Assembly (NCBI GenBank): GCA_038199755.1
Contig: JBBPYR010000023.1
Location: forward strand, 1-5,193
Source of the DNA: JBBPYR01 sp038199755
GTDB lineage: Bacteria; Chloroflexota; Ktedonobacteria; Ktedonobacterales; Ktedonobacteraceae
Reading direction: 5' to 3'
Length of the DNA stretch: 5,193 bases
Positions 1 to 5,193 of the stretch are shown here, in pieces. The position numbers and the translations under genes were made by a program. The notes under the pieces are model-generated. The model was not told the DNA's origin and did no database searches. It saw only the letters and a program-made list of their open reading frames with translations. Every line of letters begins with the position of its first letter. The stretch's first letter is position 1.

Positions 1-34
1 AGGTACTGAACGCGACTAGTCGCGTTCAGTACCT
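1..34. terminator. Perfect 34-bp palindrome, probable terminator hairpin
   Basis: The first 34 bases equal their own reverse complement. The left half begins AGGTACTGAACGCG and the centre is CTAG. In RNA this would fold as a 15-bp stem closed by a 4-nt CUAG loop. It lies 30 nt past the TAA that ends the minus-strand gene relic at 65-142, so it may be that former gene's terminator. It could equally end a plus-strand gene left of the window. On the plus strand the bases that follow (CCCTCTCTTGTTGG) are pyrimidine-rich but not a clean T tract, and the minus-strand continuation lies outside the window. A palindromic protein-binding site cannot be excluded. Confidence 0.55.
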
Positions 35-64
35 CCCTCTCTTGTTGGGGGTGCTATTATTCAA

Positions 65-142
65 TTACCCCGTGACTCCCAACGCCTCGAACATCTGCCG
101 CGCCTCTGCGAGCAGGGTACTGCCCCTTTCTATGCTCTTTTG
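65..142 (-). pseudogene. Relic of a C-terminus, TPR/regulator-like
   Basis: Read on the minus strand, 25 sense codons run from just after an in-frame TGA (143-145) to a TAA at 65-67. The end of the peptide reads LLAEARQMFEALGVTG. An amphipathic helix of the type LLxEARxxFExLG is typical of the last TPR-like helix in large bacterial regulators and TPR proteins (family knowledge, not a database hit). There is no start codon in a useful place, and the fragment is far too short to be an intact member. The stretch is clearly GC-richer than the AT-rich DNA at about 131-260, as expected for former coding sequence abutting a promoter region. I infer a decayed gene whose 5' part has been lost. A chance open frame remains possible. 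Confidence 0.4.
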
Positions 143-169
143 TCAGGTTGCTACATATCAATATATATT
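140..169 (+). promoter_or_regulatory. Candidate promoter P2 of the parAB operon
   Basis: A TTGTCA box at 140-145 (5 of 6 matches to TTGACA) is followed, after 18 nt, by TATATT at 164-169 (5 of 6 matches to TATAAT). It sits in a strongly AT-rich segment about 110 nt upstream of the parA start. The call rests on consensus matching only, and transcription has not been shown. Confidence 0.4.
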
Positions 170-200
170 CTGTTTTTGATAATGGTTGCTTCTGCTTACT

Positions 201-229
201 ACATTTGTTACAATGTGCTTACCTATAAT
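201..229 (+). promoter_or_regulatory. Candidate promoter P1 of the parAB operon
   Basis: A perfect TATAAT lies at 224-229, about 50 nt before the parA start codon. At 17-nt spacing the -35 position (201-206, ACATTT) is weak. A better-looking TTGTTA at 205-210 is only 13 nt away, which is too close for a normal sigma-70 promoter. The -10 box is convincing and the -35 is not, so this may be an activator-dependent or secondary promoter. Confidence 0.35.
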
Positions 230-279
230 AGGTGGAGCATATATGTATCGGCAGCCTCAGAAAGGGATGGTAGCAAGCA

Positions 280-1050
280 GTGTCAAAAATGTACGCGATT
301 GCGAACCAGAAAGGCGGCGTTGGCAAGACTACAACTTCTATTAACCTTGCTACTTATCTAGCAGCCGCAGGGCGCAAGGTCTTACTGGTGGATATGGACC
401 CTCAAGCCAACACTACCAGTGGTATTGGTGTAGCGAAAACCAAACGAGAAAACACTATTTATGATTTACTAGTTCAACAGGACGAGGAAATAAGCATCTT
501 TGATGTGATTGTGCCATCACAGCGGCGCGAACTGGTGGTTGCACCCTGCACTGTCGATCTAGCGGGCGCGGAAATGGAACTTGTAGGAGAGATTGCCCGC
601 GAAACGAAATTGAAGCGCGTCCTCGAACCCATTCGTTCACGCTGTGACTATATCATTATTGACTGTCCTCCCTCTCTCGGCTTGCTCACCATTAACGCCC
701 TTGTTGCCGCCGATGCCCTGATTATCCCCATTCAATGCGAATATCTGGCTTTGGAAGGTCTCACGCAGTTAATTAATACGGTCAATATTGTGAAAAGCAA
801 ACTAAATCCACAACTATACATTGCTGGTGTGGTCCTCACTATGTTTGATCCTCGCACACGGTTAGCGGGAGATATTGTGCGCGAAGTACGCCATCACTTT
901 CCCAATGAAGTGTTTCAGACGATTATTCATCGGAATGTTCGTTTGAGTGAAGCCCCCAGCTTTGGGCAATCTATCCTAGATTATGACCCCAACTCACCTG
1001 GGGCTTTGGCTTATCGCGCACTCGCCGAGGAGGTTTTGGCCCGTGGCTAA
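280..1050 (+). CDS. parA: Chromosome partitioning ATPase ParA (Soj family)
   Basis: This is a 256-residue MinD/ParA-superfamily ATPase that acts with ParB on the nucleoid to separate replicated origins. ATP binding makes it a DNA-bound dimer, and ParB stimulates hydrolysis. The deviant Walker A motif KGGVGKTT (residues 11-18) has the signature lysine K11. The A' motif VLLVDMDPQ has Asp38 and Asp40, and the Walker B strand IIIDCPPS ends on Asp128. The C-terminal part RNVRLSEAPSFGQSI (residues 218-232) is characteristic of chromosomal Soj/ParA. There is no N-terminal helix-turn-helix domain, and the length is normal for the short chromosomal type. Translation starts at GTG 280 because an in-frame TAG lies at 271-273. 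A purine-rich AAAGGGATGG (261-270) precedes it. An ATG at 289 is the only alternative, giving a protein three residues shorter. It is the first gene of the parA-parB-dinB-like operon. Confidence 0.96.
   Translation: MSKMYAIANQKGGVGKTTTSINLATYLAAAGRKVLLVDMDPQANTTSGIGVAKTKRENTIYDLLVQQDEEISIFDVIVPSQRRELVVAPCTVDLAGAEMELVGEIARETKLKRVLEPIRSRCDYIIIDCPPSLGLLTINALVAADALIIPIQCEYLALEGLTQLINTVNIVKSKLNPQLYIAGVVLTMFDPRTRLAGDIVREVRHHFPNEVFQTIIHRNVRLSEAPSFGQSILDYDPNSPGALAYRALAEEVLARG
1027..1033 (+). promoter_or_regulatory. Ribosome binding site fixing the parB GTG start
   Basis: GAGGAGG lies inside the end of parA, 9 nt before GTG 1043. It supports this GTG rather than an in-frame ATG 60 nt further upstream, which would add a tail of 20 residues (MTPTHLGLWLIAHSPRRFWP) unlike any ParB N-terminus. 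Confidence 0.75.
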
Positions 1051-2086
1051 GCAAAAATTTGGTTTGGGTCGTGGCCTGGACGCACTCATCTCTGGTGCCT
1101 CCGAGGTCATGGCAACCCAGCAAGCCGTCCGCGACAACGCTGAAAAAAACGACTCAGCAGCATTCGTCCCGATTGATAGTATCATCCCGAATCCGCGGCA
1201 ACCGCGCCGCATGTTCCGCGAGGATGATCCCCGCCTCTTAGAGTTGAGCAACTCCATCAAGGAGCATGGGCTGATTCAACCCATTGTGGTGGCACGCCTG
1301 GATAGCCTTGAAACAGCGAGAGCGAACAAGCAAACCACAGCCGCCGCCAGTTCCTGGTTTAGCGACGATAGCCCCTCTACTTCTCCAACACCTGCAACAA
1401 CCTCACCCGACGCTCCCCATGGAGATGCCGTACACTATCAAATCATCGCAGGTGAGCGTCGTTGGCGCGCCTCGCGCTTGGCTGGACTCAGCAAGGTCCC
1501 GATTGTCATCAAAGAGGTGACGCCACAACAAATGCTTGCCATGGCTCTCATCGAAAATATTCAACGTGCCGACCTCAATCCTATCGAGGAGGCATTGGCC
1601 TATCAAGCCTTAATTCAGGAATTTGGCCTCACGCAGGAAGCCGTGGCCAAGCAGGTTGGCAAGGACCGCTCAACCATCACCAATTCAGTGCGCTTACTGC
1701 AACTCGCCCCAAAGGTGCGCGAGGCCTTGATGAACCAACCAGAAAACTTCAGTGAAGGACATGCTCGCGCCCTCATTGGCATTACCAGCGAAGAGAATCA
1801 GATCATCGCCATGGGCAAGATTATCTCCCAGAAGCTCAATGTGCGCCAGACAGAGGAACTTGCCGCTCAGATAAAAGCCGCCCAAGACAACACGCCATCC
1901 CTCATCGCGCCCGCGAAAGAACGTGACCCCGAAGTCGAAGAGATCACATCACACTTTCGTGATGCCCTCATGGTCAAAGTAGACCTCAAGCGGAACCACA
2001 AAGGCAAGGGAACATTAGTCCTACACTTCAATGATCAGGAGGAGCTTGATCGTTTATATAACAAGCTAGTCAAACAGCAAGACTAG
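1043..2086 (+). CDS. parB: Chromosome partitioning protein ParB (Spo0J family)
   Basis: ParB is a CTP-dependent clamp that loads at parS sites, spreads along DNA and stimulates ParA. The protein has 347 residues from GTG 1043, overlapping the parA stop by 8 nt, which suggests translational coupling. The N-terminus carries GLGRGLDALI (residues 7-16), the usual ParA-contacting segment. The CTP-binding domain contains PNPRQPR (49-55), IKEHGLIQPIVV (72-83), the catalytic box GERRWRA (137-143) and ENIQR (171-175). The parS-reading helix-turn-helix LTQEAVAKQVGKDRSTIT is at 196-213. The C-terminal dimerisation part (about 295-347) ends with a Lys-rich region and LVLHFNDQEELDRLYNKL. Unusually, about 42 residues rich in Ser, Thr, Pro and Ala (about 87-128) are inserted between IQPIVVAR and YQIIAGERR, where most ParBs have only a few residues. 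All core motifs remain, so the protein is expected to be active. Confidence 0.96.
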   Translation: MAKQKFGLGRGLDALISGASEVMATQQAVRDNAEKNDSAAFVPIDSIIPNPRQPRRMFREDDPRLLELSNSIKEHGLIQPIVVARLDSLETARANKQTTAAASSWFSDDSPSTSPTPATTSPDAPHGDAVHYQIIAGERRWRASRLAGLSKVPIVIKEVTPQQMLAMALIENIQRADLNPIEEALAYQALIQEFGLTQEAVAKQVGKDRSTITNSVRLLQLAPKVREALMNQPENFSEGHARALIGITSEENQIIAMGKIISQKLNVRQTEELAAQIKAAQDNTPSLIAPAKERDPEVEEITSHFRDALMVKVDLKRNHKGKGTLVLHFNDQEELDRLYNKLVKQQD

Positions 2087-2089
2087 TTT

Positions 2090-2095
2090 GGGAGG
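2090..2095 (+). promoter_or_regulatory. Ribosome binding site of the dinB-like gene
   Basis: GGGAGG stands 5 nt before ATG 2101, within the 14-nt gap after the parB stop. This strong site shows that the third gene is translated from its own start on the parAB message. Confidence 0.7.
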
Positions 2096-2100
2096 TTCTT

Positions 2101-2583
2101 ATGACAACTGTCGAAAGCCCGTTTGACAAAGCTCGCCGCAAAATGGTAGCGGCACGTATTGAGTTCATGGGCCAACTGGCAAAGTTCTCCAAAGCAGACC
2201 TGACTGAGTATGGTAGTGCAGAAGATTGGTCGCCCCTACTGATTGCCTTTCATTTGTATATTGCTGATGGTCTTGCCCTAGAGCAGGCGCAGCTGGTGCA
2301 GACAGAAGACAATCCTATGCTTGGCAACCTTGCAGAAGAGGTTCCCGCGCAGACGTGTGCCGCGGAGCCACCCAGCTCGCTCGATGCTGTGCTCGGTGGC
2401 ATGGCGGCACGACGGGAAGAATTATTTGCGTACCTTTCCAGTTTGCCAGCGGAGGCATGGGAACGCCCATTCCAGCATCCCGAGTGGGGCCAGCGCAAAT
2501 TCTATCAACTCGTCAACGTGCTGCCCATTCATGACCAGATTCACACCCAGCAACTCGTTGCCCTCAAAGAAAAAGAGAAATAG
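2101..2583 (+). CDS. DinB_2-like putative metal-binding four-helix protein
   Basis: The product is a 160-residue helical protein that resembles the DinB/YfiT (DinB_2) superfamily. Members are four-helix bundles binding a divalent metal through three histidines, and many are thiol-dependent transferases or stress proteins of unknown substrate. Here the likely ligands are His51 in LLIAFHLYIADG, and His144 and His148 in LPIHDQIHTQQ. The N-terminal helix starts with a typical MVAARIEFMGQLAKFS. The central region PAQTCAAEPPSS (82-93) looks like a loop between helices, and Cys86 is the only cysteine. There is no signal peptide or membrane segment, so it is predicted to be cytosolic. It sits 14 nt behind parB and probably shares its transcript. 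No function in segregation is known for this family, so the linkage may only reflect shared expression. The C-terminal tail KEKEK is coded by A-rich codons that double as the U tract of the opposing gene's terminator. The specific reaction is unknown. Confidence 0.8.
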   Translation: MTTVESPFDKARRKMVAARIEFMGQLAKFSKADLTEYGSAEDWSPLLIAFHLYIADGLALEQAQLVQTEDNPMLGNLAEEVPAQTCAAEPPSSLDAVLGGMAARREELFAYLSSLPAEAWERPFQHPEWGQRKFYQLVNVLPIHDQIHTQQLVALKEKEK

Positions 2584-2643
2584 AAGATGGATTGCGGTAA
2601 CAAGAGCAATCATGTTGCTCTTGTCACCGCAATCCATCTTCTA
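2565..2643. terminator. Stop-to-stop convergent hairpin terminator
   Basis: Two 29-nt arms (2581-2609 and 2615-2643) pair around a 5-nt TCATG loop. The outermost base triplets are the TAG stop of the dinB-like gene (2581-2583) and the TAG stop of the minus-strand HD gene (2641-2643), so the hairpin fills the whole intergenic gap and takes in both stop codons. The one imperfect position, A2599 opposite C2625, is a mismatch in the plus transcript but a G-U pair in the minus transcript. In the minus direction the hairpin is followed by TTTCTCTTTTTCTTT (2566-2580 read in reverse), a good U tract. The plus direction has none. The hairpin is therefore best as a terminator for the HD gene and can act as a roadblock or 3'-protecting stem for the parAB operon. 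Confidence 0.85.
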
Positions 2644-3369
2644 GGCTAATTCGTGTTGGAACTCTTCTAAATATGCAAGCATAAAGGCGGTGCGCCGTTG
2701 TGCTAACGCACGTCCCGTCGCTGTTAGCATCGTCTCTTGCAGCCTCAAGAGCTTGAGCGCGAAATGATCGAGCGCATAGCGCGTATCATCCAACTGATGC
2801 TCTTTTCCCATGGGATCATCAGGATGATAGGTGCGGCTTTCTCGCGTAAAACGTACCGCGCCCGTTGCCGCCCAGCGCATGATACCGATAGCTCCCAACG
2901 CATCAATACGGTCGGCGTCACGCACGATACACGCCTCTAAGGTGCGCGGCTCTACACCCTTACTAAAACTATGAGCCACGATAGCGTGCAAAATAGCCTC
3001 TTGTTCTTCTGCCGCCACACCATAGCGTATCATCAGTTCACGCGCCAATTTCACCGAGCTATCCGCGTGATGCTCTTTCACTTTCTGCGCGCCACCATCT
3101 GCAACAAGTGAAACATCTGTAGCATCCGTAACATCTGTAGCAAGTGAAACATTGGCAACAGCATGTCCCAGATCATGCATCAGAGCCGCCATGCCAACAA
3201 TAAACGGCTCGGCCCCCTCCTGCTCGGCGATGAAGAGCGCGAGCCGGTAGACACGTTCTATATGCTCCCAACCATGTGCCAGATCAGCGATAGCCGTAAA
3301 ACGTTGGCGCACCTCGTCGTATATCTGTCCCCAAATAGCTGTTTCGCTAAAGCCAGCTTTAGCTTGCAT
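2641..3369 (-). CDS. HD-domain phosphohydrolase, YedJ-like
   Basis: This is a 242-residue cytosolic metal-dependent hydrolase of the HD superfamily, a family that acts on phosphate esters, mostly nucleotides. The substrate cannot be read from sequence. Metal-binding residues are visible: His32 and His36 in AHGWEHIERV, the paired His65-Asp66 in LMHDLGHA, and Asp151 in RDADRIDALGAIGIMR, whose wording is typical of the YedJ-like group. The start is ATG 3367-3369, preceded by AAAGGA at 7-nt spacing. A TTG directly upstream (3370-3372) is less likely. Right after the HD helix, residues about 73-91 form imperfect copies of a hexapeptide (NVSLAT, DVTDAT, DVSLVA), encoded by an 18-bp minisatellite. 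This extra loop interrupts the usual short link to KVKEHHADSS. It converges on the dinB-like gene and is divergent from the response regulator. Confidence 0.88.
   Translation of the reverse strand: MQAKAGFSETAIWGQIYDEVRQRFTAIADLAHGWEHIERVYRLALFIAEQEGAEPFIVGMAALMHDLGHAVANVSLATDVTDATDVSLVADGGAQKVKEHHADSSVKLARELMIRYGVAAEEQEAILHAIVAHSFSKGVEPRTLEACIVRDADRIDALGAIGIMRWAATGAVRFTRESRTYHPDDPMGKEHQLDDTRYALDHFALKLLRLQETMLTATGRALAQRRTAFMLAYLEEFQHELA
3094..3165. repeat. 18-bp coding minisatellite, four imperfect copies
   Basis: Four consecutive 18-bp units start at 3094, 3112, 3130 and 3148. The second and third share the first 13 bases exactly (AACATCTGTAGCA at 3112-3124 and 3130-3142). The word CAAGTGAAACAT appears at 3105-3116 and 3141-3152, two periods apart. 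The outer units are more diverged. The period is a multiple of three, so copies add six residues each without shifting the HD gene's frame. Confidence 0.8.
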
Positions 3370-3376
3370 CAAGCAA

Positions 3377-3382
3377 TCCTTT
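3377..3382 (-). promoter_or_regulatory. Ribosome binding site of the HD gene
   Basis: AAAGGA on the minus strand lies 7 nt before ATG 3369-3367. The spacing favours this ATG over the TTG codon immediately upstream of it. Confidence 0.65.
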
Positions 3383-3413
3383 CTCGTACCTATATACTAG
3401 AAACAGGTAAACC

Positions 3414-3442
3414 ATTATGGTGTTTGCAATATATCTGTACAA
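3414..3442 (-). promoter_or_regulatory. Candidate promoter of the HD gene
   Basis: On the minus strand TTGTAC (3442-3437) is followed, after 17 nt, by CATAAT (3419-3414), matching the -10 consensus at 5 of 6 positions and the -35 at 3 of 6. It lies about 45 nt before the HD start. The divergent region 3370-3503 must also hold the response regulator's promoter. The best plus-strand -10 candidate there is TACAAT at 3438-3443, with a poor -35. Confidence 0.3.
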
Positions 3443-3488
3443 TATCACTTTTCTCATACGAGTGCTCACATCACTTCAGATTATAAGC

Positions 3489-3496
3489 GGAAAGGA
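3489..3496 (+). promoter_or_regulatory. Ribosome binding site fixing the regulator start
   Basis: GGAAAGGA stands 7 nt before ATG 3504. It argues against the in-frame ATG at 3417, which has no comparable site and would add a 29-residue hydrophobic leader never expected on a cytosolic response regulator. Confidence 0.75.
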
Positions 3497-3503
3497 CCTA
3501 TCT

Positions 3504-4295
3504 ATGTCGTCTACCACCGAGAAAGATATGAGAGGCATCCATGTTGCCACAGCAGATCATCCCTTCAAAGAGGTAGAGATTACTCATCACCAAGACAGTC
3601 GACAAATTACACGCGAAAGCAAGCATGTCACGCTAATCAGCGTTCTGCTGGTAGATGACCATGCCCTGATGCGTGCCGGGTTGCGCCAACTGCTCTCATT
3701 GGAAAAAGATATCGCGGTGATAGGTGAGGCATGTGATGGTTTTGATGCTATACAACAAATACGCCAGCTACGACCTGCCGTCGTGCTACTCGATATCCAT
3801 ATGCCCGTCATTGATGGCATCACCATCACCCGCCAAATTACCCGCGAATTTCCCGACACCGCTGTGATTATATTGAGCATGTACCAGCAGCAGCAACAGG
3901 TGGTGCAGGCGATCAAAAACGGCGCGAAGGGCTACCTGCTCAAAACAAGCTCTATCCGTGAGGTAACAGACACCATCAGAAAGGTAAGCACGGGTGTCAT
4001 GTGTATTGAAAGTGACGTGCCTGGCCCAGCCACCATCGACTATCGACACATCATCAATGCCAAACGCCGCGAGGACAGCGATCCCCTTGAACAGCTCACA
4101 GAGAAAGAGCAGGAAATTATTCGCCACCTCGTAGAAGGCATGAATAACAGGGAGATTGCAGATAAGCTTGCCTATTCGGAAAAGACAGTCAAGAATTATC
4201 TTTCAACTATCTTTCAAAAGCTGAATCTACGCGACCGCACCCAGGTTGCCATCTTCGCCCTACGCCACGGCATCATACCAGAGCGCTATTTATAA
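3504..4295 (+). CDS. NarL/FixJ-family response regulator (orphan)
   Basis: This 263-residue two-component transcription factor is phosphorylated on a receiver aspartate and binds DNA through a LuxR-type helix-turn-helix. The receiver spans about residues 45-162. The acidic pair is Asp51-Asp52 in VLLVDDHALMR, the phospho-acceptor Asp97 in VVLLDIHMP, the switch Ser125 in ILSMY, and the conserved Lys147 in GYLLKTSS. The LuxR domain runs from LTEKEQEIIRHLVEG (198-212) through NNREIADKL to SEKTVKNYLSTIFQKL (225-240). The first 44 residues are an extra, polar, His- and charge-rich tail; most family members begin directly at the first receiver strand. Residues 128-132 are five glutamines in the loop after the switch serine, where charged residues are usual. 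No kinase is next to it, so its signal and targets are unknown. It is divergent from the HD gene. Confidence 0.92.
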   Translation: MSSTTEKDMRGIHVATADHPFKEVEITHHQDSRQITRESKHVTLISVLLVDDHALMRAGLRQLLSLEKDIAVIGEACDGFDAIQQIRQLRPAVVLLDIHMPVIDGITITRQITREFPDTAVIILSMYQQQQQVVQAIKNGAKGYLLKTSSIREVTDTIRKVSTGVMCIESDVPGPATIDYRHIINAKRREDSDPLEQLTEKEQEIIRHLVEGMNNREIADKLAYSEKTVKNYLSTIFQKLNLRDRTQVAIFALRHGIIPERYL

Positions 4296-4298
4296 ATT

Positions 4299-4356
4299 GG
4301 GGAACCTGCTGCTGCCATTTACTTGCAGCAAATGGCAGCAGCAGGTATCCTTCCCC
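4299..4356. terminator. Strong bidirectional terminator hairpin
   Basis: A perfect 17-bp stem pairs 4304-4320 with 4330-4346 around a 9-nt loop. It can be extended by GGGGA/TCCCC (4299-4303 with 4352-4356) across a 5-nt bulge. It begins 3 nt after the response regulator stop (4293-4295) and ends 6 nt from the stop of the converging membrane gene (4363-4365). Downstream T content is weak on the plus strand. On the minus strand it is followed by AATTTATAAAT, which is moderately U-rich. Both transcripts probably end here. Confidence 0.8.
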
Positions 4357-4362
4357 TATTCG

Positions 4363-5193
4363 CTACACAGGTTGATAGACAACATAGCCGCTGAGCATAT
4401 AGTGACGATACTTACCAGTAGTCTTTGCCATCCTGCGCTCAAACAACGCGAGTTGTGCTGATCCAATCGGTAAGACATACGCCGAGCACGGGTCGCTGCT
4501 CACAATCGCAAGGTAGCGCGGAACACGGTTATGGCTAAACTGCAAATTGCCATCGATAACGCCACAAATTATCTGCTCGTTGCTCAGAAATGCCATGTTG
4601 TCGCAACTCCAATAATCGGTATAGACATGTGCAACCCCATGACTCATGAGACCGTGTATAAGATCAGCCTCGCGCTGATTAGCCGCCTGTATCCCTGGCA
4701 CCTCGCCCAGCAAAAGCCACGTTCCCAGTACAAATACCGCAAAAATTGCCCCCCATACAACCCCTACCCCCATCTTCCAAATCTTCTTATTGCCGCCAGC
4801 CGCCAATACCTGCCACAACGGAGCCAGCAGCACAGGGGTCACAATCAGCAAACCGACGAGATAGCGCGCATGAAAGCCGGGCCAACTCATTGGTGCCGAA
4901 CTTACAGCATACGCGACAATCGCCAGCAATGCCGCTAACTGCATCGCCAGACGCGCCAGCATAATTGCTAATGGCACATCGGCACCAGCGCGCTGTGACA
5001 CGCGCAGCTGCCAGATCGTCATCGCAATGGCACACCACAGCAACAGCAGGTAGCCAAAACCCCAGAGCGCGTGACCGTATACACAAGCACTCGTTTGCAC
5101 CACATTATCGCTCAGCCAAGGCAACTCCTGAACCGGACAAAATGGATTGCCCGTTGCGATTGGCAAGCTCACCGTCACCGTGTTCCAAAAACC
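4363..5193 (-). CDS. Polytopic membrane protein, C-terminal part; GT-C glycosyltransferase-like
   Basis: The frame is open from the right edge of the window to a TAG at 4363-4365, giving 276 residues of a C-terminal portion whose start lies outside. Counting from the edge, four hydrophobic segments are visible at about 41-63, 75-98, 109-131 and 140-163. A soluble tail of about 110 residues follows. Its segment VYTDYWSCDNMAFLSNEQII and the pair HARYLVGLLIV (108-118) are in the style of multi-membrane lipid-linked sugar transferases (PMT/ArnT-like, GT-C fold), whose C-terminal domains lie outside the cytoplasm. Catalytic residues in this fold sit in the first loop, which is not in the window, so activity cannot be judged. 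An internal GTG at 5176-5178 has no convincing ribosome site, and coding continues past it. It could also be an unrelated polytopic protein of unknown function. Confidence 0.6.
   Translation of the reverse strand, partial: GFWNTVTVSLPIATGNPFCPVQELPWLSDNVVQTSACVYGHALWGFGYLLLLWCAIAMTIWQLRVSQRAGADVPLAIMLARLAMQLAALLAIVAYAVSSAPMSWPGFHARYLVGLLIVTPVLLAPLWQVLAAGGNKKIWKMGVGVVWGAIFAVFVLGTWLLLGEVPGIQAANQREADLIHGLMSHGVAHVYTDYWSCDNMAFLSNEQIICGVIDGNLQFSHNRVPRYLAIVSSDPCSAYVLPIGSAQLALFERRMAKTTGKYRHYMLSGYVVYQPV

Noticed and set aside
44..83. GTTGGG/CCCAAC inverted repeat with a long loop
   Set aside because: A 6-bp stem with a loop of about 28 nt is too weak to claim.
140..361. Plus-strand 73-codon open frame beginning MSGCYISIYILFLIMVASAYY
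   Set aside because: It has no ribosome binding site, covers the AT-rich promoter region and runs into the parA start in another frame. Its hydrophobic look follows from the T-rich composition.
983..1042. Upstream in-frame ATG extending ParB by 20 residues
   Set aside because: The added residues do not resemble any ParB N-terminus, and GAGGAGG at 1027-1033 points to GTG 1043.
3461..3475. Short inverted repeat AGTG-N7-CACT upstream of the regulator, as a possible autoregulatory operator
   Set aside because: Four-base arms are expected by chance, and no second copy supports it.
3417..3503. Upstream in-frame ATG extending the response regulator by 29 hydrophobic residues
   Set aside because: There is no ribosome binding site, and the segment overlaps the divergent promoter region. 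The site at 3489-3496 supports ATG 3504.
3786..4127. Minus-strand 113-codon open frame opposite the response regulator
   Set aside because: It is antisense to well-conserved receiver and linker sequence and has no ribosome binding site.
4531..4964. Plus-strand open frames of 135 and 72 codons opposite the membrane protein gene
   Set aside because: They are antisense shadows of a convincing polytopic protein, with Pro/Gln/Arg-rich composition and no recognisable domain.

Overview
The window looks like a piece of a mid-GC bacterial chromosome carrying a chromosomal-type parA-parB pair. The protein set is compatible with a Chloroflexota bacterium of the Ktedonobacteria type: ParB with a low-complexity insertion, a DinB_2-like protein, a YedJ-like HD hydrolase, a NarL-type regulator, and an integral-membrane protein with a soluble C-terminus. 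That placement is an impression from protein style and base composition, not a proven assignment. No rRNA, tRNA, CRISPR array, transposase or recognisable parS site was found.

Layout. Positions 1-279 hold no intact gene. They contain a perfect 34-bp palindrome at the left edge, a short GC-rich stretch on the minus strand that reads like the decayed C-terminus of a TPR-type protein, and an AT-rich stretch with two candidate promoters. From 280 to 2583 a tight plus-strand operon runs parA (GTG start), parB (GTG start, overlapping parA by 8 nt) and a DinB_2-like gene 14 nt behind parB. Its end meets a minus-strand HD-domain phosphohydrolase gene (2641-3369). The two stop codons are the two ends of a single 63-nt hairpin. 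A divergent control region (3370-3503) separates the HD gene from a plus-strand NarL/FixJ response regulator (3504-4295). That gene converges, across a second strong hairpin, on a minus-strand polytopic membrane protein whose N-terminal part lies beyond the right edge (4363-5193).

How the genes work together. ParA and ParB form the chromosome partitioning pair, with a Walker ATPase and a CTP-dependent parS clamp. The DinB-like gene shares their transcript but has no known link to segregation. The HD hydrolase, the regulator and the membrane protein appear to be separate transcription units. No histidine kinase is visible, so the regulator is an orphan within the window.

I see no clearly new multi-gene system. 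The most unusual signals are the stop-to-stop convergent hairpin, an 18-bp coding minisatellite inside the HD domain, the roughly 42-residue Ser/Thr/Pro/Ala insertion between the conserved boxes of the ParB CTP-binding domain, and the gene relic beside the palindrome at the left edge.
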